This document shows positions 7,201-13,588 of a stretch of DNA of 14,551 nt, piece after piece. The stretch spans positions 1 to 14,551 of the forward strand of contig JBGPJM010000124.1 in assembly GCA_041485385.1 (NCBI GenBank), given 5' to 3'. The first letter of the stretch is position 1. Every line of letters begins with the position of its first letter. The position numbers and the translations under genes are program-made. Source of the DNA: JBGPJM01 sp041485385. Lineage in GTDB: Bacteria > Planctomycetota > Phycisphaerae > Phycisphaerales > UBA1924. Under the pieces are notes generated by a model. It ran no database searches. It had not been told where the DNA came from and saw nothing but the letters and a program-made list of their open reading frames with translations.

Positions 7201-7862
7201 TCAAGGCCCGCGTTGGGATCCATGAGACCGTCCTGATGATCCTGCTCTCGGTGAACACCGACATGGACCCGGCGCGACTCCGGGAGATGGGCTTCGCAGG
7301 CCACATAACCAAGCCAGTGCGGCAATCGCAGCTCTTCGACGCGATCATGGACGCCATCGCCGCGGCCGAGCGGAACCCATGCCCGGCGATGCCGGCCCCG
7401 GCGGCCGCGGCGCGTCCGCAACCCGCTCCGGATGTCTTCTGCGGGGCTGGGCAACGCATTCTCGTGGCCGAGGACAATGAGATCAACCAGATCGTCGCGA
7501 AGGAGATTCTCACCAAGTCGGGATTCCGGTGCGACATCGTCGGCGACGGAAGGAAGGCCGTGGAGCAGGCCCAGAGCGGGCAGTACGACCTCATCCTCAT
7601 GGACTGTCAGATGCCCGTGATGGACGGGTTCGACGCGACCCGTGAGATCCGCCGCCTTGAACGAGGCGGCCACCTCCCCGCAGGCACCGGGCGCCGGATC
7701 CCCATCGTGGCGCTCACCGCCAACGCCATGAAGGGCGACCGGGAGCGATGCCTGGAGGCGGGCATGGATGCGTACGCGAGCAAGCCGATCAATCCCAAGG
7801 AGCTTCTGAGCACCATCGAGCAGGTGCTGCGCGGCGGCTCGGACGTGGCCAAGGCAGCCTAG
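4245..7862 (+). CDS. Membrane-bound hybrid sensor histidine kinase with two PAS and two receiver domains
   Basis: A 1205-residue kinase. Predicted helices at 10-31 and 44-62 (with the LLDTTML segment) form a two-helix membrane unit; 88-110 and 261-283 flank a probably periplasmic four-helix bundle (LDERLTMSARLAAATGD). PAS1 begins near 315 and ends in SIRSDITERKRAEEALR near 512, but is split by an insert at about 379-455. PAS2 spans about 525-632, followed by a coiled coil. The dimerisation domain has HEIRTPLNG with phosphoacceptor His680; the ATPase domain has N796/N797, DTGIGIP from 829 and GGTGLGL from 858. Receiver 1 has Asp971 (VDSDMPGMDG) and ITKPV; receiver 2 has Asp1120 (MDCQMPVMDG) and ASKPI. 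All catalytic residues look intact. It leads a tight operon with HPt and receiver-HD-GYP genes, so it should start a phosphorelay. The signal sensed is unknown. Confidence 0.93.
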   Translation: MRPASLTLRLFAETLAIIASIEAAIMFLLPVIAPGVGGAAEALLDTTMLTFAAGPLILWRCMRAVRRMADAGAGRQADERRRVLFPVRGLTVVLGVTLALLTGTILIAMNQFAGSYDSGAVLEDLQGRTFMLDERLTMSARLAAATGDTRWEDRYRVAEKELDAVLKDSDGLLDRVLGKGAEQARAVIAATSEYNDALIVLENQCFRLVRAGDGAGAMAVLMSGEYERLKGLYAQAAARADAEIDQLIGDARTRDHQHANTIAWMGLLAAVMMFGGMVWSVGRSRVRAVALAQDMTADLTSAKDRAEAALRETEALRHTIDQHAIVSVADPSGRIIEVNEAFCRISGYSRQELLGQDHRIINSGHHPKAFWAQMWRTIPGVGAGVARPSMPDRSVLGVPDGSGVPIGSDEHQNRVSDSGTRFAAVMGATPEGGGATPHVRDETPHVTGAMPEGGDARGNGNAWHGEVCNRAKDGSLYWVDTTITPLRDAAGKIVKYVSIRSDITERKRAEEALRHQGQVQEEMGRTARIGGWELDGATGKTVWTKEIYQIFELPETFDPILDSALSYFPEESRKIVGGHIQHTIDTGEPFDYTVPFTTATGKSLWVRGRGKAERRADGTVRLYGAFQDVTESELKNRELIRAHAELENRVAERTAQLAEATGVAEAATRAKSEFLAHMSHEIRTPLNGVIGMTDLMLGTDLTEQQRRYCQLAKTSAESLTTVINDILDFSKIEAGKLELVTSDFNLHHAAEEVMELLAQTAAKKGLEIACQMAPEVPAEVRGDSDRLRQILVNLINNAVKFTERGAVVLRLSLDAKHDGRATVRFAVTDTGIGIPRDRIARLFKSFSQADASTTRFFGGTGLGLAIVKRLAELMGGTIGVESEPGRGSTFWFTVVFETCATSASSPVLPRMDPRGLRVLAVDDNDMHREILREQIASWGLETETALNGEHALRLLSDAAAASVPFRVAIVDSDMPGMDGFELAAAVKARVGIHETVLMILLSVNTDMDPARLREMGFAGHITKPVRQSQLFDAIMDAIAAAERNPCPAMPAPAAAARPQPAPDVFCGAGQRILVAEDNEINQIVAKEILTKSGFRCDIVGDGRKAVEQAQSGQYDLILMDCQMPVMDGFDATREIRRLERGGHLPAGTGRRIPIVALTANAMKGDRERCLEAGMDAYASKPINPKELLSTIEQVLRGGSDVAKAA
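5379..5609 (+). repeat. In-frame insert within the kinase PAS1 domain, with short internal repeats
   Basis: PAS domains of this type normally run from the WRTI helix directly into a segment like ARGNAWHGEVCNRAKDGSLYW. Here about 77 codons lie between WRTI (375-378) and ARGNGNAWHGEV (from 456). The insert is Gly/Pro/Ser/Thr-rich and starts with a GT-rich run (5379-5400). It ends with four imperfect 7-8-residue units at roughly 432-455: GATPEGG, GATPHVRD, ETPHVTG and AMPEGGD, encoded by repeated GCGACGCC/GCGATGCC-type segments. No stop or frameshift occurs. It may be an expanded loop or a captured mini-element that happens to be open in this frame; I saw no target-site duplication. Confidence 0.6.
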
Positions 7863-7874
7863 CTAGGAGGATCC

Positions 7875-8312
7875 ATGAGCCAGAGGCCCCACCCTGACAA
7901 CCCCATTGGCGACGCGAGCACCCCGCCACCGCCATTCGCACTGGCCGAACTCTCCGAGCGTTGCATGGGCAACGCCGCCGTAGCGACGCTTGTGCTCGAC
8001 AAGTTCGAGAAGCAACTGACGGCTGACATCCGGGAGATCCAGGAGCGCCTTGCCGCCCAGGACACCGGGCAGATCGCCCGCACCGCCCACGCGCTCAAGG
8101 GCGCCGCGGGAGCAGTGGCGGCCCAGGCGCTCCGGGAACTCGCGGCCAAGGTCGAGATTCTGGCCCGGCAGGACCAGCTGGATTCCATCGCGCAGGAGAT
8201 GTCCTCGCTCCGCAGCGAGGTCGAACGGTGCCTGGACCATCTGCCCACCGCGCGGAGGGCGCTGGCGTCCGCGGCATCCGGCGAATCCGGCGGAACGGAG
8301 GCCGCCCGATGA
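7875..8312 (+). CDS. Histidine phosphotransfer (HPt) protein
   Basis: A small cytoplasmic protein of 145 residues. HPt domains carry phosphate on a His between the receiver of a hybrid kinase and the receiver of a final regulator. The signature is RTAHALKGAAGAVAAQALRELA, with phosphoacceptor His72 followed by Lys75 and Gly76 as in the HxLKG consensus. Residues 21-130 predict the expected helices; residues 1-20 are a Pro-rich lead. The ATG is 12 bases after the kinase stop, with a perfect AGGAGG at 7865-7870. The stop overlaps the next start (ATGA at 8309-8312). It is therefore almost certainly translated with both neighbours. It has no catalytic residues beyond the HPt site, as expected for a pure relay protein. 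Confidence 0.92.
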   Translation: MSQRPHPDNPIGDASTPPPPFALAELSERCMGNAAVATLVLDKFEKQLTADIREIQERLAAQDTGQIARTAHALKGAAGAVAAQALRELAAKVEILARQDQLDSIAQEMSSLRSEVERCLDHLPTARRALASAASGESGGTEAAR

Positions 8313-9325
8313 GAGTGCTTGTCGTCGACGACAACGACGTGTCGCTCACCCTGCTGGAGGCGACCCTGGCGGCGGAGGGGTACCAGGTCGAGACCGCGCG
8401 GGACGGCGTGGAGGCCCTGGAGCGGGTGCGCACGGAGGGGTTCCGGTTTGTCGTCTCTGATTGGGAGATGCCGCGGCTGAGCGGCCCCGAGCTGTGCAGG
8501 GCCGTCCGGGCCGACGACCTGCCCGGATACGTGTATGTCATCCTCGTCACTTCGCACGACTCGCCGCAGAAGACCGTCGAAGGGCTATCCGCCGGGGCGG
8601 ACGACTTCGTCGGCAAGCCCTTCGACCCGTCCGAACTCATCGCGCGGGTGCGGACCGGAGAGCGGATTCTTTCGCTCGAAACCCGCGATGTGGCGATCTT
8701 CGCGATGGCGAAGCTGGCCGAATCGCGCGACCCGGAGACGGGGGCGCACCTGGAGCGGGTCCGCAGCTATTGCCGCGTTCTCGCGAAGGACCTCGGCGCG
8801 CTGCCGAGGTTCCGGGCCGAGATCAACGACGAGTTCGTCCGTCTGATCTACCTGACGAGCCCGCTCCACGACATCGGCAAGGTCGGGATCCCCGACAGCG
8901 TTCTGCTCAAGCCCGGGCGCCTGAGCGACCACGAGTTCGAGATCATGAAGACGCACGCGATGATCGGCGCGCAGACGCTGGATGCGGCGCTGAAGGCGTT
9001 CCCCGGCGTGAAGTTCCTGCAGATGGCGCGCGACATCGCCGCCACGCATCACGAGCGATGGGACGGGTCGGGGTACCCGGAGGGCCTCGTCGGAGCCGCG
9101 ATCCCAATCGCCGGGCGGATCGTCGCGCTGGCGGACGTGTACGACGCGCTGTCCTCCAAGCGCGTCTACAAGGCCGCGTTCTCGCACGAGATCGCCAAGT
9201 CGATGATCCTCAAGGACGCGGGCACGCACTTCGACCCGGACATCGTCGAGGCGTTCGTCCGGACCGAGAATCAGTTCATCGAGACCCGGGCGCGGTACGC
9301 CGAGCCCCAGGCGATGGCGGCGTAG
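8309..9325 (+). CDS. Response regulator with HD-GYP cyclic-di-GMP phosphodiesterase domain
   Basis: A cytoplasmic protein of 338 residues. Residues 1-118 are a receiver: D8-D9, phosphoacceptor Asp51 (VSDWEMP), Thr81 and Lys103 (GKPFDP). Residues about 126-330 are an HD-GYP domain of the family that hydrolyses cyclic-di-GMP. The expected metal ligands are all visible: E143 and H147 (ETGAHLERV), H187-D188 (HDIGKVGIPD), H216 (KTHAMIGAQTL), H247-H248 (HHERWDGSGYP) and D276 (ALADVYDAL). The GYP signature is at 255-257. Activity is therefore likely, though turnover versus pGpG-only hydrolysis cannot be judged. The ATG at 8309 overlaps the HPt stop, indicating coupled translation. It is the obvious end point of the relay from the kinase. 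I saw no strong terminator after the stop. Confidence 0.95.
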   Translation: MRVLVVDDNDVSLTLLEATLAAEGYQVETARDGVEALERVRTEGFRFVVSDWEMPRLSGPELCRAVRADDLPGYVYVILVTSHDSPQKTVEGLSAGADDFVGKPFDPSELIARVRTGERILSLETRDVAIFAMAKLAESRDPETGAHLERVRSYCRVLAKDLGALPRFRAEINDEFVRLIYLTSPLHDIGKVGIPDSVLLKPGRLSDHEFEIMKTHAMIGAQTLDAALKAFPGVKFLQMARDIAATHHERWDGSGYPEGLVGAAIPIAGRIVALADVYDALSSKRVYKAAFSHEIAKSMILKDAGTHFDPDIVEAFVRTENQFIETRARYAEPQAMAA

Positions 9326-9452
9326 CAGCGGACAGCCGCGCTCCGACGGGGCCCGAGCGCACCCACCTCTCGACGTTTCGGGGCGGCCGCAAGTGTCGCA
9401 GGCGCGCTGACGGTGCCGGCTTGACTCCGGAACGCCACTCTCAGCGCGGTAG
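9326..9452. other. Spacer after the signalling operon
   Basis: These 127 bases hold no gene. A weak inverted pair lies just after the stop, but there is no T-tract. A TAG at 9450-9452 closes the frame that continues into the protease-like remnant, so this is probably the junction where that gene lost its 5' part. Confidence 0.4.
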
Positions 9453-9842
9453 ACTGGCGCCGAGAGGCCGTACTGGGGCAACAACGGGCTGCTGACGAGC
9501 ATCTGGTCCAGCCCCGGCGGAACGCACGACAAGATCAACACCGTGGAGAACGTGTTCATTGAATCACCGGAAGCCGGCGTCTGGAAGGTTGGAGTATCAC
9601 TGGATGAGTTCAACCAGACGGGCAACACGGGGGCGGCTTTCGCTCTTGTGGTCTCTGCCGCACCGATGGTCACATCCGCGCAGGGCGGTGATTGGAATGG
9701 CGACGGCAAGATCGATGGTTCGGACCTGACCGATTTTCTGCAAGCCTTCTTCAAGGGTGAAGCCGACGTGAACGGCGACGGTCTCACCACCGCGGGCGAC
9801 TTCTTCGGGTTTCTCGAAGTGTTTTTCGCGGGTAAGCGATGA
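9453..9842 (+). pseudogene. 3' remnant of an exported protease-like protein with dockerin-like C-terminus
   Basis: The frame opens after TAG 9450 and reads YWGNNGLLTSIWSSPGGTHD, NTVENVFIESPEAGVWKVGVS, then AAFALVVS, followed by GDWNGDGKIDGSDLTDFLQ and ADVNGDGLTTAGDFFGFLEVFF. The first part resembles the jelly-roll end of planctomycete subtilisin-like secreted proteases (N-x-V-E-N-V-F-I followed by G-x-W-x-V). The tail has two DxNGDGxxxxxDxxxFL calcium-loop-like units, as in dockerin-type or planctomycete C-terminal anchoring repeats. No signal peptide or catalytic domain is present and the start region has been lost. An internal ATG at 9543 would give a 99-residue product, but it begins inside the beta-domain, so a functional gene is unlikely. 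Protease assignment rests on memory of family sequence and is less certain than the dockerin-like tail. Confidence 0.66.
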
Positions 9843-9922
9843 TTGATCTGTCTCGCCGGAGGAATAGTTGCTTGCGATGCCGCTGGGGCGTGCTCGATGA
9901 TTCGCCAATGGAAGTCAAGAGA

Positions 9923-10610
9923 ATGAACAGCAACCAGGTAAGGCGCTTCCCATGTCTCGCGGCAATTGCACTTGGACTCGCGGGCGCGAACGTCACGGCC
10001 CTACCCAGCTTTCGAGGCTTGGGCGATCTCGCGGGCGGCGACGCGGACAGCGGGGCGCTGGGGGTATCGGCGGACGGATCGACGGTCGTCGGCGGAGGCC
10101 TGGACGCGACCGGGCCGCGTGCTTTCCGTTGGCGGCAGGAAACCGGGCTCATTGGCATACCGGACTTTGCCGGCGGGTTCGTGCCAAACGTGGCCTTCGC
10201 GACCTCGGGCGACGGTAGCGCCGTTGTCGGTCGGGCGTGGCCGGGTGTCGGTCTGGGCACCTATCCCTTCGTCTGGACGCCCAACGATGGCGCTCGCACC
10301 ATTCCGTTCTATGCGGGAACCCAGATGGGCATTTGGGCCGCGACAGGCGTCTCGGAGGATGGGAGTGTCATCGTCGGAGAAGGGATTCCGGATTCCGAAC
10401 AACGGGTTTCGCTGGACCGCGGCATCGGGGACCGTTCCAATTCCTTCTTTGCCGGGGACCGTGGCAAGTTGGTGTACCGCCGTTTCCGGCGATAGCCGGG
10501 TCGTGGTCGGGCATTGTTTCGTATCCTCCTTGACGGATCGGCGCGCTTTCCGCTGGACTCAATCGAGCGGCTCGGTCTATCTCGGCGATCTGCTCGTCGG
10601 GTGCGTCCGC
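9923..10610 (+). pseudogene. Exported HAF-repeat protein, frameshifted and truncated
   Basis: The start at 9923 has GGAAG 8 bases upstream and encodes a signal peptide (MNSNQVRRFPCLAAIALGLA, then ANVTA). Four repeats of about 46 residues follow, of the HAF extracellular-repeat type, in which S-x-D-G-S-x-V-V-G is followed by A-F-R-W and G-D-L-x-G. Units 1 and 2 (GVSADGSTVVGGG with RAFRW, then GDGSAVVGRAW with FVWTP) and the start of unit 3 (GVSEDGSVIVGEG) are in one frame. At about 10385-10405 similarity moves to the +1 frame: GFRWTAASGTVPIPSLPG, then AVSGDSRVVVGHCF, RAFRWTQSSGSVYLGDLLVG. The first frame stops at 10493-10495. Similarity ends near 10610, about 70 bases before repeat A copy 2, so the 3' end is also lost. 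Function of intact members is not well established. Confidence 0.72.
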
Positions 10611-10678
10611 GGTCGCACGGTCGTCGAGGGCGGGCTTGCGTCCCCTGCCGCTCGAGGGCGGCGGCCGGCGAGATGGCA

Positions 10679-10764
10679 ACGGGCGCGTATCCCGACGGCT
10701 TGCCGGCCTTGGGTGACGGTCATGGCGCGGCACGCTCTTTGGGCCGGTCAAGCCATGGCACCCC
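10679..10764 (-). repeat. Palindromic dispersed repeat, block A, copy 2
   Basis: This copy matches 806-891 at about 84 percent. The palindrome arms are ACGGCTTGCCGGCC (10695-10708) and GGCCGGTCAAGCCAT (10742-10756), with a loop of about 33 bases. The loop includes GGGTGACGGTCATGGCGCGGCA, which recurs at 898-919. It follows the decayed end of the HAF gene and leads, after 23 bases, into block B. Together the blocks form one uninterrupted element of about 150 bases. Confidence 0.75.
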
Positions 10765-10787
10765 CACCCACGAAGTTTTTTTGAAGA

Positions 10788-10829
10788 CACGCTGGTGCAG
10801 AGGCCGGCGCATTTTGCGCCGGCGGGCGG
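10788..10829 (-). repeat. Dispersed repeat, block B, copy 2
   Basis: This copy matches 1641-1682 at 39 of 42 bases. It contains a perfect 8-bp hairpin, CCGGCGCA (10804-10811), loop TTT, TGCGCCGG (10815-10822). A run of seven T at 10776-10782 lies on the block A side. On the plus strand the T-run precedes the hairpin, so it is not a classic plus-strand terminator. On the minus strand the hairpin precedes an A-run, which also does not fit. Confidence 0.72.
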
Positions 10830-11232
10830 CTGGGCGGCGCCGGGGCCGCGGTAATTACTGGTCCTTCAGGCCGGGGTGAAGGCGGGCCGATGAATGGGGT
10901 CGTCCGGCCGCCCATCCTGCCCCAGCGAATCCGAACGGCCGGCTTGGTTGATCATTCCTGGTCCTGTGCTATTGTTGATCACCGTATGGCCAAGGCTCTG
11001 TTCCATCATCTTCCGTGTAAGCCGACGTGCCCGCCCACGCTTGTGGGCGGCGGCGCGATGCCTGCACGGTTGATGGTCGGGTCCTAAGCCCGGTTCCTTC
11101 AAACCCTGAGAGTGCATCAGCCCGCCGCCCCTGAAAGGCGCCGCGGTCGGTGTGCCGCGGCCTCAACCGAGACTCTCTGTGACGCAGCAAGCCGCGACAG
11201 CATCGAACAGTCGAGCGATCAAGGAGCACGTC
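10830..11232. other. Non-coding stretch with one strong hairpin
   Basis: I see no convincing gene in these 403 bases. The clearest structure is a perfect 8-bp hairpin, CCGCCCAC (11031-11038), loop GCTT, GTGGGCGG (11043-11050), without a T-tract. The motif TTGATCA occurs twice (around 10947 and 10974). Short open frames have no recognisable motifs. Confidence 0.45.
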
Positions 11233-11463
11233 ATGCCCGCCCTGGAGACCGCCGGATCCGCGCTACTCGCACTGGCCATCGCCGCGGCGGAGAACCCCGC
11301 GCCCGCGACGGGCGAGCATTGCGACCCGGCGCGGCTTACGGCGAACGGTGCGGCGGGGTTGGCGAGCGCGGCGTGTGCGCCGGCGGTGGCGCGGCGGGAG
11401 TTGAAATGGGAGAGCGTGGCGAGGCTGACGATCGGGAAGCCGCCGCGGGCGCCGAGGGTGTAG
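11233..11463 (+). CDS. Small hypothetical protein
   Basis: An open frame of 76 codons with a good ribosome-binding site (AAGGAGC, about 7 bases before the ATG). The N-terminus (MPALETAGSALLALAIAAAE) is hydrophobic and Ala-rich, which could be a weak signal or membrane segment. The rest is Ala-rich and ends KPPRAPRV. I recognise no family. It lies 28 bases before a second small gene on the same strand, so the two may be co-transcribed. The support is the ribosome-binding site and position; a chance frame in GC-rich DNA is quite possible. Confidence 0.38.
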   Translation: MPALETAGSALLALAIAAAENPAPATGEHCDPARLTANGAAGLASAACAPAVARRELKWESVARLTIGKPPRAPRV

Positions 11464-11491
11464 GGGGACGAACGCGGCGATCCGTGCCAAG

Positions 11492-11758
11492 ATGTCCTCC
11501 GCAAACGCGTCCATTCCGGTCCCGGGCTCTGGCGGCTATTCCGCGAGCGTGTCGCTCGAGCTGCGTGTCAACGGGCACGTGCTCTCCATCGCCAAGCTCG
11601 GGTCCGACTCTCTTGTCTTCGCCGATGAGGTCACGGTCTCTCCCGGCCCGGCCGAGGTGGTGATGCACGTGGACGGGCGTGAGCGCCGCTGGCAGGTCTG
11701 TCTGCACCCGGCACAGCAGCAGCCGGCCCGGGTCGTGCCGATGTCGATCGTTGCCTGA
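11492..11758 (+). CDS. Small conserved-looking hypothetical protein
   Basis: A protein of 88 residues predicted to be all-beta, with no signal peptide or membrane segment. The core LELRVNGHVLSIAKLGSDSL, VSPGPAEVVMHVDGRERRWQV resembles a family of short planctomycete proteins that I recall as L-R-V-N-G-x-x-L-x-I-A-x-L-G-P followed by an acidic P-P-G-E-A-E-I-x-x-x-V-D-G-x-x-R-R-W. That memory cannot be checked here and no function is known to me. The start ATG lacks a strong ribosome-binding site. It follows the other small ORF by 28 bases. A small hairpin (TGGCG, AAAG, CGCCA at 11759-11772) comes directly after the stop and could stabilise or end the transcript, though no T-tract follows. Confidence 0.6.
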   Translation: MSSANASIPVPGSGGYSASVSLELRVNGHVLSIAKLGSDSLVFADEVTVSPGPAEVVMHVDGRERRWQVCLHPAQQQPARVVPMSIVA

Positions 11759-11816
11759 TGGCGAAAGCGCCAGGACACCCAGAATACCGGCGATCGGCAT
11801 GCGACTGGTCCCGGGT

Positions 11817-11849
11817 CCGGTGGTAGCAAAGCCGTTGGTACGCCACCGG
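11817..11849. promoter_or_regulatory. Inverted repeat before the triple-repeat gene
   Basis: CCGGTGG (11817-11823) and CCACCGG (11843-11849) form a perfect 7-bp inverted repeat with a 19-base spacer, ending 31 bases before the ATG at 11881. It could be a protein-binding site or a 5' hairpin. The evidence is symmetry and position only. Confidence 0.3.
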
Positions 11850-11880
11850 AAGAGCGCCCCGGACACAAAGGGACAGCGAC

Positions 11881-13557
11881 ATGTGCCGTGACCGGTCATT
11901 TGCCGCATCCCCCCCACCCCCCCCACGTCGTCTCTCACGAGGTTTCGCTCCGCTCTGGAGCGCGGCGACAGTCGGCGCGATCGTGCTCGCCGGCGGCGGG
12001 GAGAGCGCATCGGGCGCCCCCGCTCCGCACGCCTTCCGGCAGCCTGGGGACGCGGCTCCGCGCCGTGACCCCGCCATGGAATGCGCAATCCGGGTACGCG
12101 CCCTTGCGCAGGCGGTCGCCATGTATGCTTCGAAGCATGGCGACATGCTCCCGCCGGACCTTTACACCGCGATGCTCGCCCTGGGCGATGCCAAGACGGC
12201 GGACAACCCGGCGGCGGTCCGCGAGCTCGCCGGCTCGAGCGTCGTCTCCCCTGCGCACGCGGGGCTGCTGACGGTGCCGGCGGAGGTGACGCCGGCGTGG
12301 GTCAACGAGAGCTCGTCGTACCGCTATCTCGGCAACGGGGAGATCAAGTGGTCGGACATCCCCGACTGGGGGTCGATCGTGATCGCGCATCTGCGGCTGG
12401 ACGCGGGGCTGAAGGGTGATCCCACTCCCGAGAGCCCCGAGGGCGGCGAGATCTTCTCGCTGGGGTTCCTCGATGGGCACGCCTCGGTGTGTGGGCGGGC
12501 AGGGGCCGAGCGGCTGATCGCCAAATCGGCGCAGACGCTGGACGCTCTTCGGCGCGGCACCGACCCGCCAGATGATCGGCTGGCCGTGCAGAACCTGACG
12601 CTGGTGATGCGGGCGGTTCGCGCGTACGCCGCGGCGCACGAGGGGATGCTGCCGGGGGACCTGGGCGCGACGCTGGCGTACGTGCCGGGCGATACGCGCG
12701 TCACTGGGACTCCGCAGCAGCGGGCGCGTATCTATCTTTCGCCGCGGGCGATCAAGAACACGCATATTCCCGAGGAGCCCACGGCCGAGTGGGTGCTCGC
12801 GAACTGCCGGTACATCTACGTGGGCGCGGCGGACGTTGCGCTGGCGGACATCCCGGAGGCGCAGACGCTGGCCATGCTGGCGGCCCGGGCGGAGGACGGC
12901 TTCACCGAGCGGGGTATCAAGGGGCGCGAGGAGGTGATGGTCCCGGTCGCGACGGTCGGCGGGGAGGCGGCGACGCGGCCGCAGGTGTATGCGGAGTGGA
13001 TCATCGCGCAGTCGCGGCGCACGGTGGAGGCGGTGCGGCCGGGCGCGGCGGCGGGCGCACTGCCGGACTGGGTGCGTGCCGCGAGGGACATGAGTTTGAT
13101 CGGCCGGGCGGTGGTCGCGTATGCCGCGGACCATGAGGATCGGCTGCCGCCGGACCTGGGGGCCACGCTGGCGTACCTGCCGAAGCGGATCCCGGGGATG
13201 CCGGGTGCCCTGGGCGCCGGCGCGAGCGCCAGGGGAGCGGTGTTCCTTTCGGCGCGGGCCGAGGCGACCACGGAGGTTCCGGAGAATCCGACGGCCGAGT
13301 GGGTGACGCGGCATGCGAGTTACCTCTACATCGGGTCCGAGGGGGCGCCCCGAGTGGCGGACATCACGGCGGTCAATGGAGGCACGGTGCTGGTGCATGG
13401 GCCGCTCGGCGAGCCCTTCAAGGTGATGTTCCCGGGCGTGGGTCTTGAGGAGGTGGTGCCGTACTCTGATGCGCTGGGCATGAGCATCCTGGGGCCGAAG
13501 GAGTGGGTGGAGAAGAGGATTGCGGAGTCGCGGCGGGTGTTGAGCGGCGGGAAGTGA
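11881..13557 (+). CDS. Secreted protein of three tandem domains (planctomycete type)
   Basis: A 558-residue protein with a probable signal peptide: basic residues up to 20, a hydrophobic core about 22-37, and possible cleavage near SASGA (residue 46). Three related domains follow at about 68-225, 234-386 and 400-554. Shared elements are a helix L-x-x-A-V-x-x-Y-A-x-x-H (AVAMYASKHGDMLPPDL; AVRAYAAAHEGMLPGDLGAT; AVVAYAADHEDRLPPDLGAT), P-T-A-E-W-V, an S-Y-x-Y-x-G strand, ADI or SDI, and a terminal strand. Only domain 1 keeps the FLDGH motif (196-200) common at the end of planctomycete pilin-like (DUF1559-type) and related proteins; domains 2 and 3 have lost it. Function unknown. The ATG has AAAGGG about 8 bases upstream. 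Two C-runs (C7 at 11909-11915, C8 at 11917-11924) sit in the signal region. The SGNH gene follows 31 bases later. Confidence 0.82.
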   Translation: MCRDRSFAASPPPPPRRLSRGFAPLWSAATVGAIVLAGGGESASGAPAPHAFRQPGDAAPRRDPAMECAIRVRALAQAVAMYASKHGDMLPPDLYTAMLALGDAKTADNPAAVRELAGSSVVSPAHAGLLTVPAEVTPAWVNESSSYRYLGNGEIKWSDIPDWGSIVIAHLRLDAGLKGDPTPESPEGGEIFSLGFLDGHASVCGRAGAERLIAKSAQTLDALRRGTDPPDDRLAVQNLTLVMRAVRAYAAAHEGMLPGDLGATLAYVPGDTRVTGTPQQRARIYLSPRAIKNTHIPEEPTAEWVLANCRYIYVGAADVALADIPEAQTLAMLAARAEDGFTERGIKGREEVMVPVATVGGEAATRPQVYAEWIIAQSRRTVEAVRPGAAAGALPDWVRAARDMSLIGRAVVAYAADHEDRLPPDLGATLAYLPKRIPGMPGALGAGASARGAVFLSARAEATTEVPENPTAEWVTRHASYLYIGSEGAPRVADITAVNGGTVLVHGPLGEPFKVMFPGVGLEEVVPYSDALGMSILGPKEWVEKRIAESRRVLSGGK

Positions 13558-13588
13558 CTGATTTTGGATTTGGGGATAAGGACGGTCC

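Noticed and set aside
5931..7673. Long minus-strand open frame of 580 codons opposite the kinase
   Set aside because: It mirrors the codon pattern of the kinase and has no recognisable domain, whereas the plus strand has every kinase motif.
9543..9842. Intact 99-residue gene with its own start
   Set aside because: The sequence upstream of the ATG in the same frame continues the same beta-domain back to 9453, so the ATG is internal to a truncated gene.
10776..10822. T-run plus hairpin as a rho-independent terminator
   Set aside because: The T-run precedes the hairpin on the plus strand, and on the minus strand the hairpin is followed by A, so neither strand fits.
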